From: Megalonaias nervosa | Taxonomy: Eukaryota > Mollusca > Bivalvia > Unionida > Unionidae | Direction: 5' to 3' | Assembly (NCBI GenBank): GCA_016617855.1 | Contig: JAECUM010000853.1 | Coordinates: forward strand, 36,967 to 100,966 | DNA: 64,000 nt | Shown here: positions 24,001-35,800 of the stretch, piece after piece | Layout of the letters: the number at the start of each line of letters is the position of its first letter | Position numbering within the stretch: position 1 is the first letter of the stretch | Position numbers and translations under genes: made by a program | The notes under the pieces: model-generated | Databases searched by the model: none | The model's input: the letters and a program-made list of their open reading frames with translations, nothing else | What the model was told of the DNA's origin: nothing

Positions 24001-25575
24001 AATATATACAATTAAAATATCCACAATTGTTTAGTAGATACATGGAAATATTTCACTCCTGAGGAAGAAACATTTTGTGTTATCACGAGTGGCTTCGTCA
24101 CACGTGACTATACAATATTGCCACTACACTCATGAAATATTTCTTTAAATCCACTCAAAAAACGTAGATATCATCTAGATATCTATCAATACATACCTTT
24201 CGGACCAGTGCTAACGAAGTAAAGAAATATTGGACTGTACAGTCTACTTTACTTTGTACCTACAAAATCGTACCTTAGCGATCTTCTTTTCTCTGTCTGT
24301 CACCTTATTCAATATTTTCGCTTTATCAGCCTAAAAGCAAACATTGCATTAGAAGATGGTTTATATAGGTTTGAAAGGAACGCACGATGCACGTAAAGAC
24401 AAAGGTACATCGTGAGTTCCATTCAGTTTAAATATGGTGGTCCATTGAATTGCAATTAGCACGGGCAATGACATGTTGATTGACACATTTATCGTCAGTC
24501 CGAACTATCACCCACTGCATGTACACATGGCTAATCATGCATTCTAGTTGAGAATGTTAATAATTACATCCGCAACCTTAACAAATGTGTCAACAGTTAA
24601 GGGAAAAATACAAGATATTAGTGTTGATGATTATGATGATGATGATGATGATGATGGCATTGATATTGATGGTGGTGCACGTTTAAGTGGTAATACTCAT
24701 CTTAATGATAATTGTAATTGTGTTACTACTACTACTACCAATATGAACATCAGTAACAACATTAATAAAAATATTGCGACACTTATAGTAAGGACGTCCG
24801 TGCCCAAAATGAGAAAGTTAATGATTAAAAGATAGGAACATTGATGTAGGATATTTAGGACACAGACACAAATGAAAATAGAAAATTCTTATATATTCGT
24901 ATATATTGAGATATGTCAAGGAATTCAAATTCCAGTTCTGGATAAATATTGCAGACTCTAATAATTATTGAACCAGTCATACTTTTCTATTTCACAAATT
25001 TAAAATCACTAGACTAGTCAGACTTTGGAAACAATTAGCGAAGCGAACATAAAAATATAATTTGGCTATTTTGTTGTACGCATAATAAAAGAGTAATAAA
25101 AACACATTGCATTGAATTGTGCAGATTTTAGAGAGATGATATCAATATTTCACGAGTTTTGCATGAAAACAGCTGTGGCAGTATTTAGAGATAATCTATA
25201 TTTGTTGAAACGTTTGGGCGGGGGTTAAAGTGTGATCAACAATATTTGCATTGACGAATAACATTCAAGGGAGTAAAATGTTAACTTGATGATCTCAAAC
25301 ATAATATGGTATGTAATCCAATGATTTAGATAAGTTGCAGATTACGTTCAATGATGATAATATTTTAAAAAAATAGCATCAACCCCTATAGCAAGATGGT
25401 TAAAATAATACAGTATTAGGAAGGAATTCATTACGTACTTGATGTGTACAAAAACAATTTTATTATAGGCTCAATTTACTGTACAACATGAACAGCTCGC
25501 TAACAATACAGAAACAAATTTTAAATTTATTCATCAAAAAACGGAAACATAATCTACAGAGAATAAAGTCCAATT
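21036..25575. other. Upstream flank of the ZP gene, no gene recognised
   Basis: AT-rich. Any ZP 5' UTR exon and promoter should lie here, but I cannot place them. It contains a short (GAT)n run at 24634-24656 that creates an Asp-rich ORF. No coding domains or transposon motifs were found. Confidence 0.45.
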
Positions 25576-25579
25576 TAAA

Positions 25580-26098
25580 ATAGCACACGGTCACACAGTG
25601 TATGGAGTTACGGAGTCAAATATAGGGATGTCCAAACAGTACAAGGCGACACAGTGTATGAATAGCTTACAGAACTAAATATATGGATGTCAAATCAGGA
25701 CTCAATCACGTTGTGTATGATTTAGCTGGAGCAGAGCCAAATATTTGGATAATCAAACAGCACAGGGTGACATATAATTGTTATAGAGCCAAAAATAGAG
25801 ATGTCAAAACAAGACACGCTCACGTGGTATACAACGTAGCTGTAGCAGAGTGAAAATATAGTGATGTCCAAACAATACACGGTGATACGGTGTATGAGGT
25901 AACTGTAGCAGGGTCAAATATTGGATTCCAAAGAGCACACGGTGACACAGTCTATGAAGTAGCATGAGCAGGGCCAAATATTGATGTCCAAAGAGCACAC
26001 GGTGACACAGTCTATGAGGTAACATGAGCAGGGCCAAACATTGATGTCTAAACAGCATACGGTGAAACAATGTATGAGGCAGCTGTAACAGAGTCAAT
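25580..26098. repeat. ~60-bp tandem repeat
   Basis: About eight or nine diverged units of 57-63 bp around ACGGTGACACAGTGTATGAG, GTAGCTGTAGCAGAGCCAAA and TATTGATGTCCAAACAGCAC. The units at 25910-26060 are the most alike. The minus-strand ORF (25804-26181) with repeated HRLCHRVLFG is a by-product. Confidence 0.85.
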
Positions 26099-26589
26099 AT
26101 CAATTTGACACAGATCTGAAACCATTCATACCTTGGAAGGGAAGAAGACAAAACGTTCCAAATTGCTAAAACTAAAATCACATGTATATCGATTTATGTT
26201 GTGTTGTTGATAAAACGTAACGAGAATTTATTAAGTTAATGAAAGTATTTTCTTGACGTTTTATTTCGTTATAAATGAGTGACACATATTTGTATTTACG
26301 ACCTCATCACTGTGCTCCAGAAAGTCAAGTTACATACAAAAGTGTCAATAAAAAAGGAAAACGTCAAATATAATAAACTGAACCGAAAGAATGGTTTGCT
26401 GAACAGTCCGCTACAATTTACACAGGAAAGCGGGAACAATTTTGATACAGAAGGGTTATGATAGTCACATGGATAACCAGGAGCAGGCAGGCATTAACAT
26501 TTAAGCATACATTGAATAACTTTTTAACTTTGTTAGAAACCAGATTATGGATTCAAATATTGCTTAAAATATTTAGAGACGTGAGTGTC

Positions 26590-26775
26590 AGGACCGGATC
26601 AGGTCAAATGTTAGCGGGATGGGGGTGGGGTGGGGTGGAGTTTCCAAAATTGCAGAAGGCCCTGACTTTCCTCGAAAGGTCACCAAAGCAAAAGTGTATG
26701 TGTCTGTTTACTCTAAGTGGGCATAATACTCAAAAAACGTGATGGGTATCCGACCCCACCCTGATCCGGCCCCGG
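26590..26775. repeat. Possible small inverted-repeat element
   Basis: CCGGATCAGG (26594-26603) is mirrored as CCTGATCCGG (26761-26770), with G-rich and C-rich stretches on the inner sides. This could be a MITE or a chance hairpin. No target-site duplication was recognised. Confidence 0.3.
26616..26638 (+). other. G-quadruplex-forming candidate
   Basis: GGG-AT-GGGGG-T-GGGG-T-GGGG, four tracts with one- and two-base loops. Confidence 0.6.
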
Positions 26776-28235
26776 TGAGTCTAATATGTCATCTGAAACT
26801 GGTAACATGAAGAGAAAAGTAAACTTGACGATTGATAACGTTCGAGACACCCTGCTTAAACTTCTCAACACAACAGCCAGACATACTTTCTTGGGGACCA
26901 TAACTTAAGGTCATAAAGAGTAAACTAGGAACTATAAGAACACCGTTTAAATTTTATTCAAGTTTTGTAATATAAAATGTAGACCAGATATCAATGTCTT
27001 TCAATATGTTTACTGTGTGACCATCTAGGTCATGTTTTATCAATACACTGTATATATTCAATGCATCTTGAGAATTAGCATATCATTATAGATGCGTAGT
27101 TTACACAACCAGTCGTTCATAATAGTTGTTGGCCTGCGCTTATGGATGCATGGGAGGAATTTATTCATTCTTATCCAAATAAATAAATACATCAATACAA
27201 TTTGTCATTAATATGGGAACAGTATACATTATATAACTGTACCTAAGAAAAGATCGTTGTTTCAAAACCGAAACTTGCCAGTGACTGCTTTTTCACATAC
27301 CCCTAGTATTATCTTCTGCTAAGTCAGACGATTATAACAAATTAATATTATGTGTCAGAACTTTGGGTTGGAACAAAATATGAGTCATGAAAGGTGCTCT
27401 AAATAGCGATGTAATGTTAAATTTTATTAGTTTCTTTATTGTTTATTTTGTTTTTAGTACAGTCTTGAATAAAAGAACATGATAGGCATTTTGATTCAAT
27501 TTTGAAATTCAAGCAAAATATGTTTTCCAGAATTTAATGAAGCGACTGAGCATGAACTTAGTTGATGTTGTTACGGACGTCTGAGAAAGTTAAAAAATGG
27601 ACAAAATACATGATCAGTGAATAAATTTATATCTACTTAAAATGGGCTCCATTTTGAAACGTTCGTATAACTCGTCCTGAACAAAATTTGTCATTCGCAA
27701 TTTTCTATAAAATAATAATTTAAAACAAAAGTTGTTTGTGCAGAAAATGTCCAGGAAGCTATTTAGGCAAACATTAGTATCCACAATGTAACGCGAATTT
27801 AATACGTTTCAAAATGGCTGCATGGCAACTGAAGTGACCTCCTTAGATTCATAAGGCAGATAGATTTTCGCCCTTCCACCCCACCCTCAAAAGAAAACAT
27901 CAAGCAACAAACAAAGCAAAGTTTTCGCTCAGCAAAACAGTACAGTGCCTAAACTACATGAATAACTAATAGGTCAAATAAAGCGTTTTCAGGCTAAGAA
28001 ATATTTTGTGAACTTACAGTAGCTTTAGAATCTTTATATTTTTAATGAATCTATACTTTAATGTTCATGTACACTGTGGCATCGTATATCGCCACGTAAT
28101 CCTTTCACGCAATATATTTGTTCTCATTAGCGAATTTGAAACTGACTGCCTCTTTGATAAAAGCAGGACATGCGATCAAGGCTTCTTTAGCCATTTTGCC
28201 GCCCCATCCACCCAGACCCAAGCCTCCCCCCCCCC
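26776..28235. other. AT-rich intergenic DNA
   Basis: No gene, tandem repeat or mobile element recognised. The Pro-rich ORFs near 28045-28315 come from a C-rich tract. Confidence 0.45.
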
Positions 28236-28868
28236 ATGGTCGGTCCAAGCACAACCCAAAAGACGCTCCAGGGCCGGTCCACCCGTCTGGCCTATTCACC
28301 AAACTGTGGCCGTAGAATGGTATCCATCTCTCGCGATGACAAGGATGAATTTAAGGTCAACAGGGCAACGCACTTTTATAGCACATTTCTCACAGAGGAG
28401 GACGACACACTGGACTCGCGGACCTCTGCTTCATGCATGGGTACATAGTTTGAGGCGGACGCCTAATACTGGACAACAAGATGAGTAACGCGCGCGGCCG
28501 CCATCCTCGAAGGCCTGCGTAAAAGTAGAGAATATTTCATTTGCGTAAAGTTCCTTATCCAAGACCGAAACGCGAATGGGTGGGCCGTAACAGAGACGTT
28601 CAACCTGGAGAGGGCTCAACTGGGTAGGGGCGGGCAAATGATCAGAATCTTGCGCTTCGCGTTTCCACGTTTCGTGATACACGCGGTCAGTATTTCTCAC
28701 TGGCGTCAACAAGCCTACTACAATAATACTCGCCCAGCGGTAGCAGTGGCATACGGGCTCTGCTAAATGTTAGAGTCCGACCCCAATAATCTGGTCCCTT
28801 TCAGGAATGGTGATTTTAACTGCGTAGTTCAGCGGGTGATAGAACATTTTGAAAGAAACAAACACTAG
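28236..28868 (+). pseudogene. Decayed polymerase-family N-terminal fragment
   Basis: A single reading frame runs through this stretch with four stops (28446, 28464, 28482, 28764) and ends at TAG 28866. The frame reads like protein: FLIQDRNANGWAVTETFNLE near 28551-28610, then NNLVPFRNGDFNCVVQRVIE near 28780-28840. I recognise the latter as the pattern in the N-terminal part of the polymerase-helicase family whose C-terminal part is intact at 62026-64000. The assignment rests on memory of the family, not on an alignment in this window, since the intact copy's N-terminus lies off the edge. With four stops it cannot be functional. Confidence 0.6.
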
Positions 28869-28939
28869 AGGGAATAGCCTGACAGAGGTTCGTCGCAGGA
28901 CTACTTGAATTCTTGGTTTATCGAGGTAAATTAGCATCT

Positions 28940-29430
28940 ATAGGGTGCATGCCCTGTGTGTGGCTCCTCTGAACTTGCCAGTGATATGAGAGTGATCACG
29001 CTCTTCGGACCCAGAACTTCCAATTCCATCGGTGCCAAAAGGACCATCAAGATCAAGCAATGTGTCGCCGTGGATAACTCGCTAATATCATTGCGGGTCA
29101 TTATCATGTCTGCGAGCAAGAAAAGCGGATACCTGATCTATTTCGTGGTAACCTGGAGCAATTTAAGGAACACATGAACCGTATCTTTGACGAGGTACAG
29201 TTCCTTTTTGTTCTATCTCTGTTGTTTGATTTTAAAACAACTCCATTGGGCACAACACAAGACAACAATGGTTTCTTCCCTTTAAATGTCGATACCACGA
29301 CTGAGGCGACCGTTCTGAGACAAACAGACTGAGGTATGATAGAGCTAGCAACTAAGCTGGATTTCTCTGTCGCCTGGGTGAAAAACAGCAATGTCGGCTT
29401 AGTCGATCCGTCGCATCTAACAACAGTGTA
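28940..29430 (+). pseudogene. Coding-like remnant, unidentified
   Basis: This follows the fragment above. One frame has CPVCGSSELASDMRVITLFG (28953 onward), a zinc-ribbon-like start. From about 29080 another frame reads HYHVCEQEKRIPDLFRGNLE, then FKEHMNRIFDEVQF, with a stop at 29330 and another near 29428. Amino acid composition looks coding but I do not recognise a family. It may belong to the same decayed element. Confidence 0.4.
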
Positions 29431-29804
29431 AAACAAAACTCATGTGACTTGTTCAGGATCTTGTGTTGCATATGTTTACCTCAACAATCGTCCACGTTCA
29501 AGCATTCAAAGATCACGTAAATCACACGCTGGACATTCATTTTTGCTTGGTTGTTGAATGATCACAAGCTGTAGCTTTTCAATGATTCTGACGCAGTAAA
29601 AGTCATGGTTGTCAAGCAGGCTGTTGCGTGCTGAATTCATATAGGCAACGTCGAGACGGAAATATTTTCGTCTTGTGCTTGCTGTGTCGGTAAGCCATCC
29701 GGGAAAGTTTTTTAAGATACGTAATGGTACTCGACTTGGTTACCATATTCCCAACCAAAACAGATCAACGTTAGTCCGCCCGCGCGTGGAAGCTTCGCTT
29801 GCCA
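29431..29804. other. Flank of the satellite array
   Basis: No gene or repeat seen. A short GC-rich patch (29775-29805) lies just before the array starts. Confidence 0.5.
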
Positions 29805-32800
29805 ACCGTTTCGAACCAGTCCAATCCAGGTGATACTGGTTCAAAACCAGTTCAAACCTATCTATTCCATGCCAATATTATGTCTTAAGTCTTTATTGGG
29901 CAGGTTTTAACCGATCTAAACCGGTTCAAATCGGGTAGATTCAGTTCCAGCCTATTCCATTTGTTTCAAGCCGGTTCAATCCAGTTGATCTAGGTTCAAA
30001 ACCAGTTGAAACTGGTATATTCCATGCCGATTTTATGACAAGACTTTATTGACAAGTTTCAACTAATTTAAACCGCTTCAGATCGGATAGATCCGGCTCA
30101 AAACGTTTCATCCGTATCAAACTAGTTCAAACCATTTGATCCTGGTTCAAAACCGGTTCAAACCTATTTACTCCATGCCGAGTCAATGTCTTTATTATGT
30201 ATTAGACAGGTTCTAGCCGGTTTCAACTAGTTCAAACCGGTTAGATGCGGTTCAAACCGGTTCCATCCGTTTCAAACTGTTCAAACCAGTTGATCCTGGT
30301 TCAAAACCAGTTTATTCCATGCCGAGTTAATATCTTTATTATATATTGGACCGTTCATACCGGTTTGAACCGGTTGAAACCGGTTAGATCCGGTTGAAAC
30401 CGGTTCCATCCGTTTCAAACTGGTTCAGTTCAGTTCATACTGCTTCAAAGCCAATTCAAATCGGTTTATTCCATGCCGATTTTATGCCTTAAGTCATTAT
30501 CGGACAGGTTTTGACGGGTTTGAAACCGTTCAAACCGGTTAGATCCGGTTCAAACCTATTCCATCCGTTTCAAACCAGTACAATCCAGTTGATTCTGGTT
30601 GAAAACCAGGTCAAACCGGTTTATTCCATGCCGATTTTTTGTGTTAAGTAATTTATGGACAGGTTTTGACGGGTTTGAACCGGTTCAGACCGGTTAGATC
30701 CGGTTCAAACCGGTTCCATCAGTTTCGAGCAAGGCCAGTAAAGTTGATACCGGTTCAAAACCAGTTCAAACCGGTTAATTCCATGCCGATTTCATGTCTT
30801 AAGCCTTTGTTGGGCTGGTTTTAACTGGTTAGGTCCGGTTGAAACCGTTGAGATCAGGTTCAAACCGGTTTTATCCGTTCCAAACCAGTTCAATCCGGTT
30901 GATCCTGTTTCAAAAGTATTTTAAACCGATTTATTCCACGCTGATTTGTTGTATTAAGTTTTCGTTGGACAAGTTTCGACGGGTTTGAGCAGCTTCAAAC
31001 CGATTAGATCCGGTTCAAACTATTCCATCCATTTTAAACCAGTCCAATTCAGTTGATACTGGTTGAAAACCAGTTGAACCTATCCACTCCATGCCGATTT
31101 TATGTCTTAAGTCTTCAAATCGGTTCAAATCGGTTAGATTCTGTAGAAACCGGTTCCATCCGTTTCAAATCAGTTCAATCCAGTTGATCCTGGTTTAAAA
31201 CTAGTTCAAATCGGTTTATTCCATGCCGATTTTTTGTCTTAAGTCATGATGGACAGGTTTTGACGGGTTTGAACCGGTTGAAACCGATTAGATCCGGTTG
31301 AAACCGGTCCCATCCGTTTCAAACTAATCCAATTCAGTTGATTCTGGTTGACAACCAGCTGAAACCTATCTTTCCCATTCCTATTTTATGTCTTAAGTCT
31401 TTCTTGGACAGGTTTAAACCAGTCGAATCCGGTTCTAATCAGTTAGATTTGGTTCAAACCAGGTTCCATCCGTTTCGAACCAGTTCAATCCAGTTGATCT
31501 AGGTTCAAAATCAGTTGAAACTGGTATATTCTATACCGAATGTATGACATAAGTCTTTATTGGACAAGTTTCAACTGGTTTAAATCGCTTCAAACCGGAT
31601 AGATCCTGCTCAAACCGGTTCCATCCGTATCAAGCCAGTTCAAACCATTTGATCCTGGTTCAAAATCGGTTCAAACCTGTTTACTCTATGCCGAATCAGT
31701 GCCTTTATTATGTATTAGACAAGTTGTTACCCGTTTGAACCAGCTCAAACCGGTTAGATCCGGTTGAAACCGGTTCCATCCGTTCCAAACTAGTTCAGTC
31801 CAGGTGATACTGCTTCAAAACCAGTTCAAACCGGTTTATTCTATGCCGATATTGTGTCTTAAGTCATCAGTGACAGGTTTTGACAGGTTTGAACTAGATG
31901 AAACCGTCTTATTCGATGCCGATTTTTTGTCTTAAATTTTTATTGGACAGGTCTTGACGCGTTTGAAAGGTTGAAACCGGTTAGATCTGGTTCAAACAGG
32001 TTAGATGCGGTTCAAACCTGTTCCATCCGTTTCAGACCAGTTCAAGTCAGTTGCTCCAGATTAAACACCATTTGACACTGGTTTATTCCATGCCGATTTT
32101 TAGAGTCTTTATTATGTATTGGACAGGTTCTTACCGGTTTAAACCGGTTCAAACCGGTTTCATACGTTTCAACTCAGTTCAATCCAGTTTATCCTGATTC
32201 AAAACCGATTCAAACCGCTTGATTCCATGCCGGTTTTGTTTGTCTCAAGTCATTGTTGGACAGGTTTTGACGGGTTTGAATCGGTTTAAAATGATTAGAT
32301 CCGGTTGGAACCGGTTCCAATCGTTTGAAACCAGTCGAATCCAGGTGATCCTGGATGAAAATGAGTTGAAACTTATCTATTCCACGCCGTTTATATGTCT
32401 TAAGTCTTTATTAGACAGGTTTCAACAGGTCGAAACCGGTTGAAATCGGTTAGATTCGGTTGCAACCGGTTTCATCCGTTTCAAACCAGTTCAATCCAGT
32501 TGATCTAGTTTCAAAACCAGTTGAAACTGGTATATTACATGCCGATTCAATGACATAAGTCTTTATTGGACAAGTTTCAACCGGTTTAAACCGCTTCAAC
32601 CCAGTTTAAACCATTTGATCCTTTTTCAAAACCGATTCAATCCTGCTTACTCCACACTGAATCAATGTCTTTATTATGTATTGGACAATTTTTACCGGTT
32701 TGAACCAGTTCAAACTGGTTAGATCCGGTTGAAACCGGTAACATCCGTTTCAAACCAGTTCAGTCCAGTTGATACTGTTTCAGAACCAGTTCAAACCATT

Positions 32801-35800
32801 TTATTTCATGCTGATTTTATGTCTTAAGGCATTATCGGACAGACATTGACGGGTTTGAACCGGTTAAAACCGGTTAGATCCGATTCAAACCTGTTCCACC
32901 CGTTTCAAACCAGCACAATCCAAGTGATCCTGGTTCAAAACCAAATCATACCGGTTTATTCGATGCCGATGTTTTGTCTTAAGTCTTTACTGGACAGGTT
33001 TTGACGTGTTTGGATCGGGTAAAACCGGTTAGATCCGGTTACAACCGGTTCCATCCATTTCAAACTAGTATAATCGAGTTGATCCTGGTTCAAAACCAGT
33101 TCAAACCTATCTATTCCATGTCGATTTTATATCTTATGTCTTTATTGACAGGTTTTAACCGGTCTAAACCGGATCAAATCGGTTACATTCGGTTAAAACC
33201 GGTTCCATCCGTTTCAAACTAGTTCAATCCGGTTGGTCTTGGTTGAGAACAATTTGAAACTGATGTATTCCATGTCGATATTATCACATAAGTCTTTATT
33301 GGACAAGTTTGAACCGGCTTAAACCGCTTCAAACCGGATAGATCCGATTCGAATCGATTCCGTCCGTATCAAAAAAGTTAAAACCATTTGATCCTGGTTC
33401 AAAACGATTTGAAACCGGTTTCTTCCATGCCGATTGTATGCCTTAAGTCTTTAGTGGACGGGTTTTTACAGGTTTAGACCGGTTCAGATCGGTTGGATCA
33501 GGGTCAAACCGGTTCCATCCTATCAAGCCAGTTAAACCCAGTTGATTCTGGTTCAAAACCAGTTCAAACCGGTCTAACCCATGCCGAGGTTATGACTTAA
33601 TCTTCATTGGACAGGTTCAAACTGGTTTAAACCGGTTCAAACCGGTTAGATCCGGTTCAAACCGGTTCCATCCGTTTCAAACCATTTCAAACCTGGTTCT
33701 AAATCAGTTGAAACCGGTTTATTCCATGCTGATTTTTTCTTTATCATGTACTGGACAGGTTCTAAAAGGTTTAAAACAGGATCCATCCATTTCAAACTAA
33801 TTCAATCCCGTTGATACTGGTTCGAAACGATTTCAAACCGGTTTATTGCATGCCTATTTTATGTCTTAAGTCTATATTGAACAGGTTTTGACCGGTTAAA
33901 ACCGGTTCAAACCGGTTAGATTCGATTCAAACCTATTCCATCCTTTTCAAACAAGTTCAAACCTGTTGATACAGGTTCAGTACCAGTTGACTTCGGTTGA
34001 TTCCATGCTGATTTTGAGTTTTTATGATGTATTGGACAGGTTCTTACCCGTTTGAACCGGTTTAAGCCGGTTAGATCCGGTTGAAACCGATTCCATCCGT
34101 TTGAAAGCAGTGCAATCCAGTCGATACTGGTTCAAAACCAGTTCAAAACGGTTTATTCCATGCCGAATTTTCGTCTTAAAACTTCATTGGACAGGTTCAA
34201 ACCGATTTAAACCTGTTTAAACCGGTTTCATCCGTTTCAAACCAGTTTAATCCAGTTCATCCTAGTTTAAAAGCATCTCAAACCGGTATATTCCATGACC
34301 ATTTGATGTCTTAAGTCTTTATTGGTCAGATTTAAGCCGTATTAAACCGCTTGAAACCGGTTGGACTCGGTTCAAACCGGTCCCGTCCGTTTCAAACCGG
34401 TTCAAACCATTTGATCCAGGTTCAAAACCAGTTGAGTCCGGTTTATCCCTTGCTGATTTTATGACATAAGTACTTGTTGGACAAGGTTTACCAGGCTTAA
34501 ACCGTTTGAAACCGTATAGATCCAATTGAAACCGGTTTCATCCGTTTCAAACCAGTGCGAACCAGTTGATTGTGGTTCAAAACTAGTTCAAACCGGATTA
34601 TTCCATGCCGACTTTATGGCTCAAATCTTTATTGCACAGGTTTTCACCAGTTTTAAAAGGATCATTCCGGTTCAATCCGGTTGAAACCGGTTCAGTCAGG
34701 ATCAAACCATTTCCGACCAGGAGATTCCGGTAGGAAACCCGTGCAAACCGGTTTATTCGATGTCGATTTTATGTCTAAAATCTTTATTGTACTGTTTTTA
34801 ACCGGTTGGAACCGGTTCAAACCAGATCAATCCGGTTGAAACCGGTTCCGTCAGGTTCAAAGAACATCCGACCAGTTGATTCTGGTTGAAAACCACTTCA
34901 AACCGGTTCATTTTATACCGATTTCATATCTTAAATCTTTATTGGACAGGTTTTAACCGGTTTTAAGCGGTTCAAGCAGGTTCAAACCGGTTGCATCCGC
35001 TCAAGCCAGTTAGGACCAGTTGATTCTGGTTGAAAATATGATCAAACCGGTTCATTATATGTCGATTTTATATATTAAACTTTAATAGGACAGGTTTTAG
35101 CTGGTTTTAAGCAACTCACACCGGTTCAATCCGGTTCAAACCAATTCTGACCACTTGATTCTGGTTGAAAACTAGTTCAAACCGATTTATTCAATGCCGA
35201 TTTATCTCTTAAATCTTTATTGGACAAGTTTTAACCGATTGTAAGCTGTTAAAACCGGTTCAATCCGGTTCACACCTGTTCCATCCGTTCAAGCCAGTTC
35301 CGACCAGTTGATTCTGGTTGATAACCAGTTCAAACTGGTTTATACCATGCCGACTTTATATTTTAAATCTTTATTGGACAGGTTTTAGCCGGTTTTAAGC
35401 GGTTCAAACAAGTTTAATCTGCTTCGAACCCGTTCCATCCAGTTCAGACTAATTCCAATCACTTGGGTCTGGTTGAAAAGCAGTACAAACCGGTTTTGTA
35501 CATGCGGATTTTGTCTCTTAAGTAGTAATTTCTACCGGATATCAAATTATTGAAGGGATTCAAACCGGTTGAAACCGGCTCAATCCGGTTAGATCCGGTA
35601 CGGATAAGTTCATTCTGATTGAAAATCAGTTAAAACCGGTCTATTTCATGCGGATGTTGTCTCTTAAATGTTTATTTCTCCAGGTTTCAAACCGGTTTTA
35701 GCCTGATGAAACCGGATGAATCCTGTTCAAACCTGTTCCATACTGTTCAATCCAGTTCCGAGCAGGTGATCCTGGTTGAAAACCAGTTCAAACTGATTTA

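Noticed and set aside
24548..24835. 95-codon plus-strand ORF with an Asp run
   Set aside because: Explained by a (GAT)n run and AT-rich flanks without domains.
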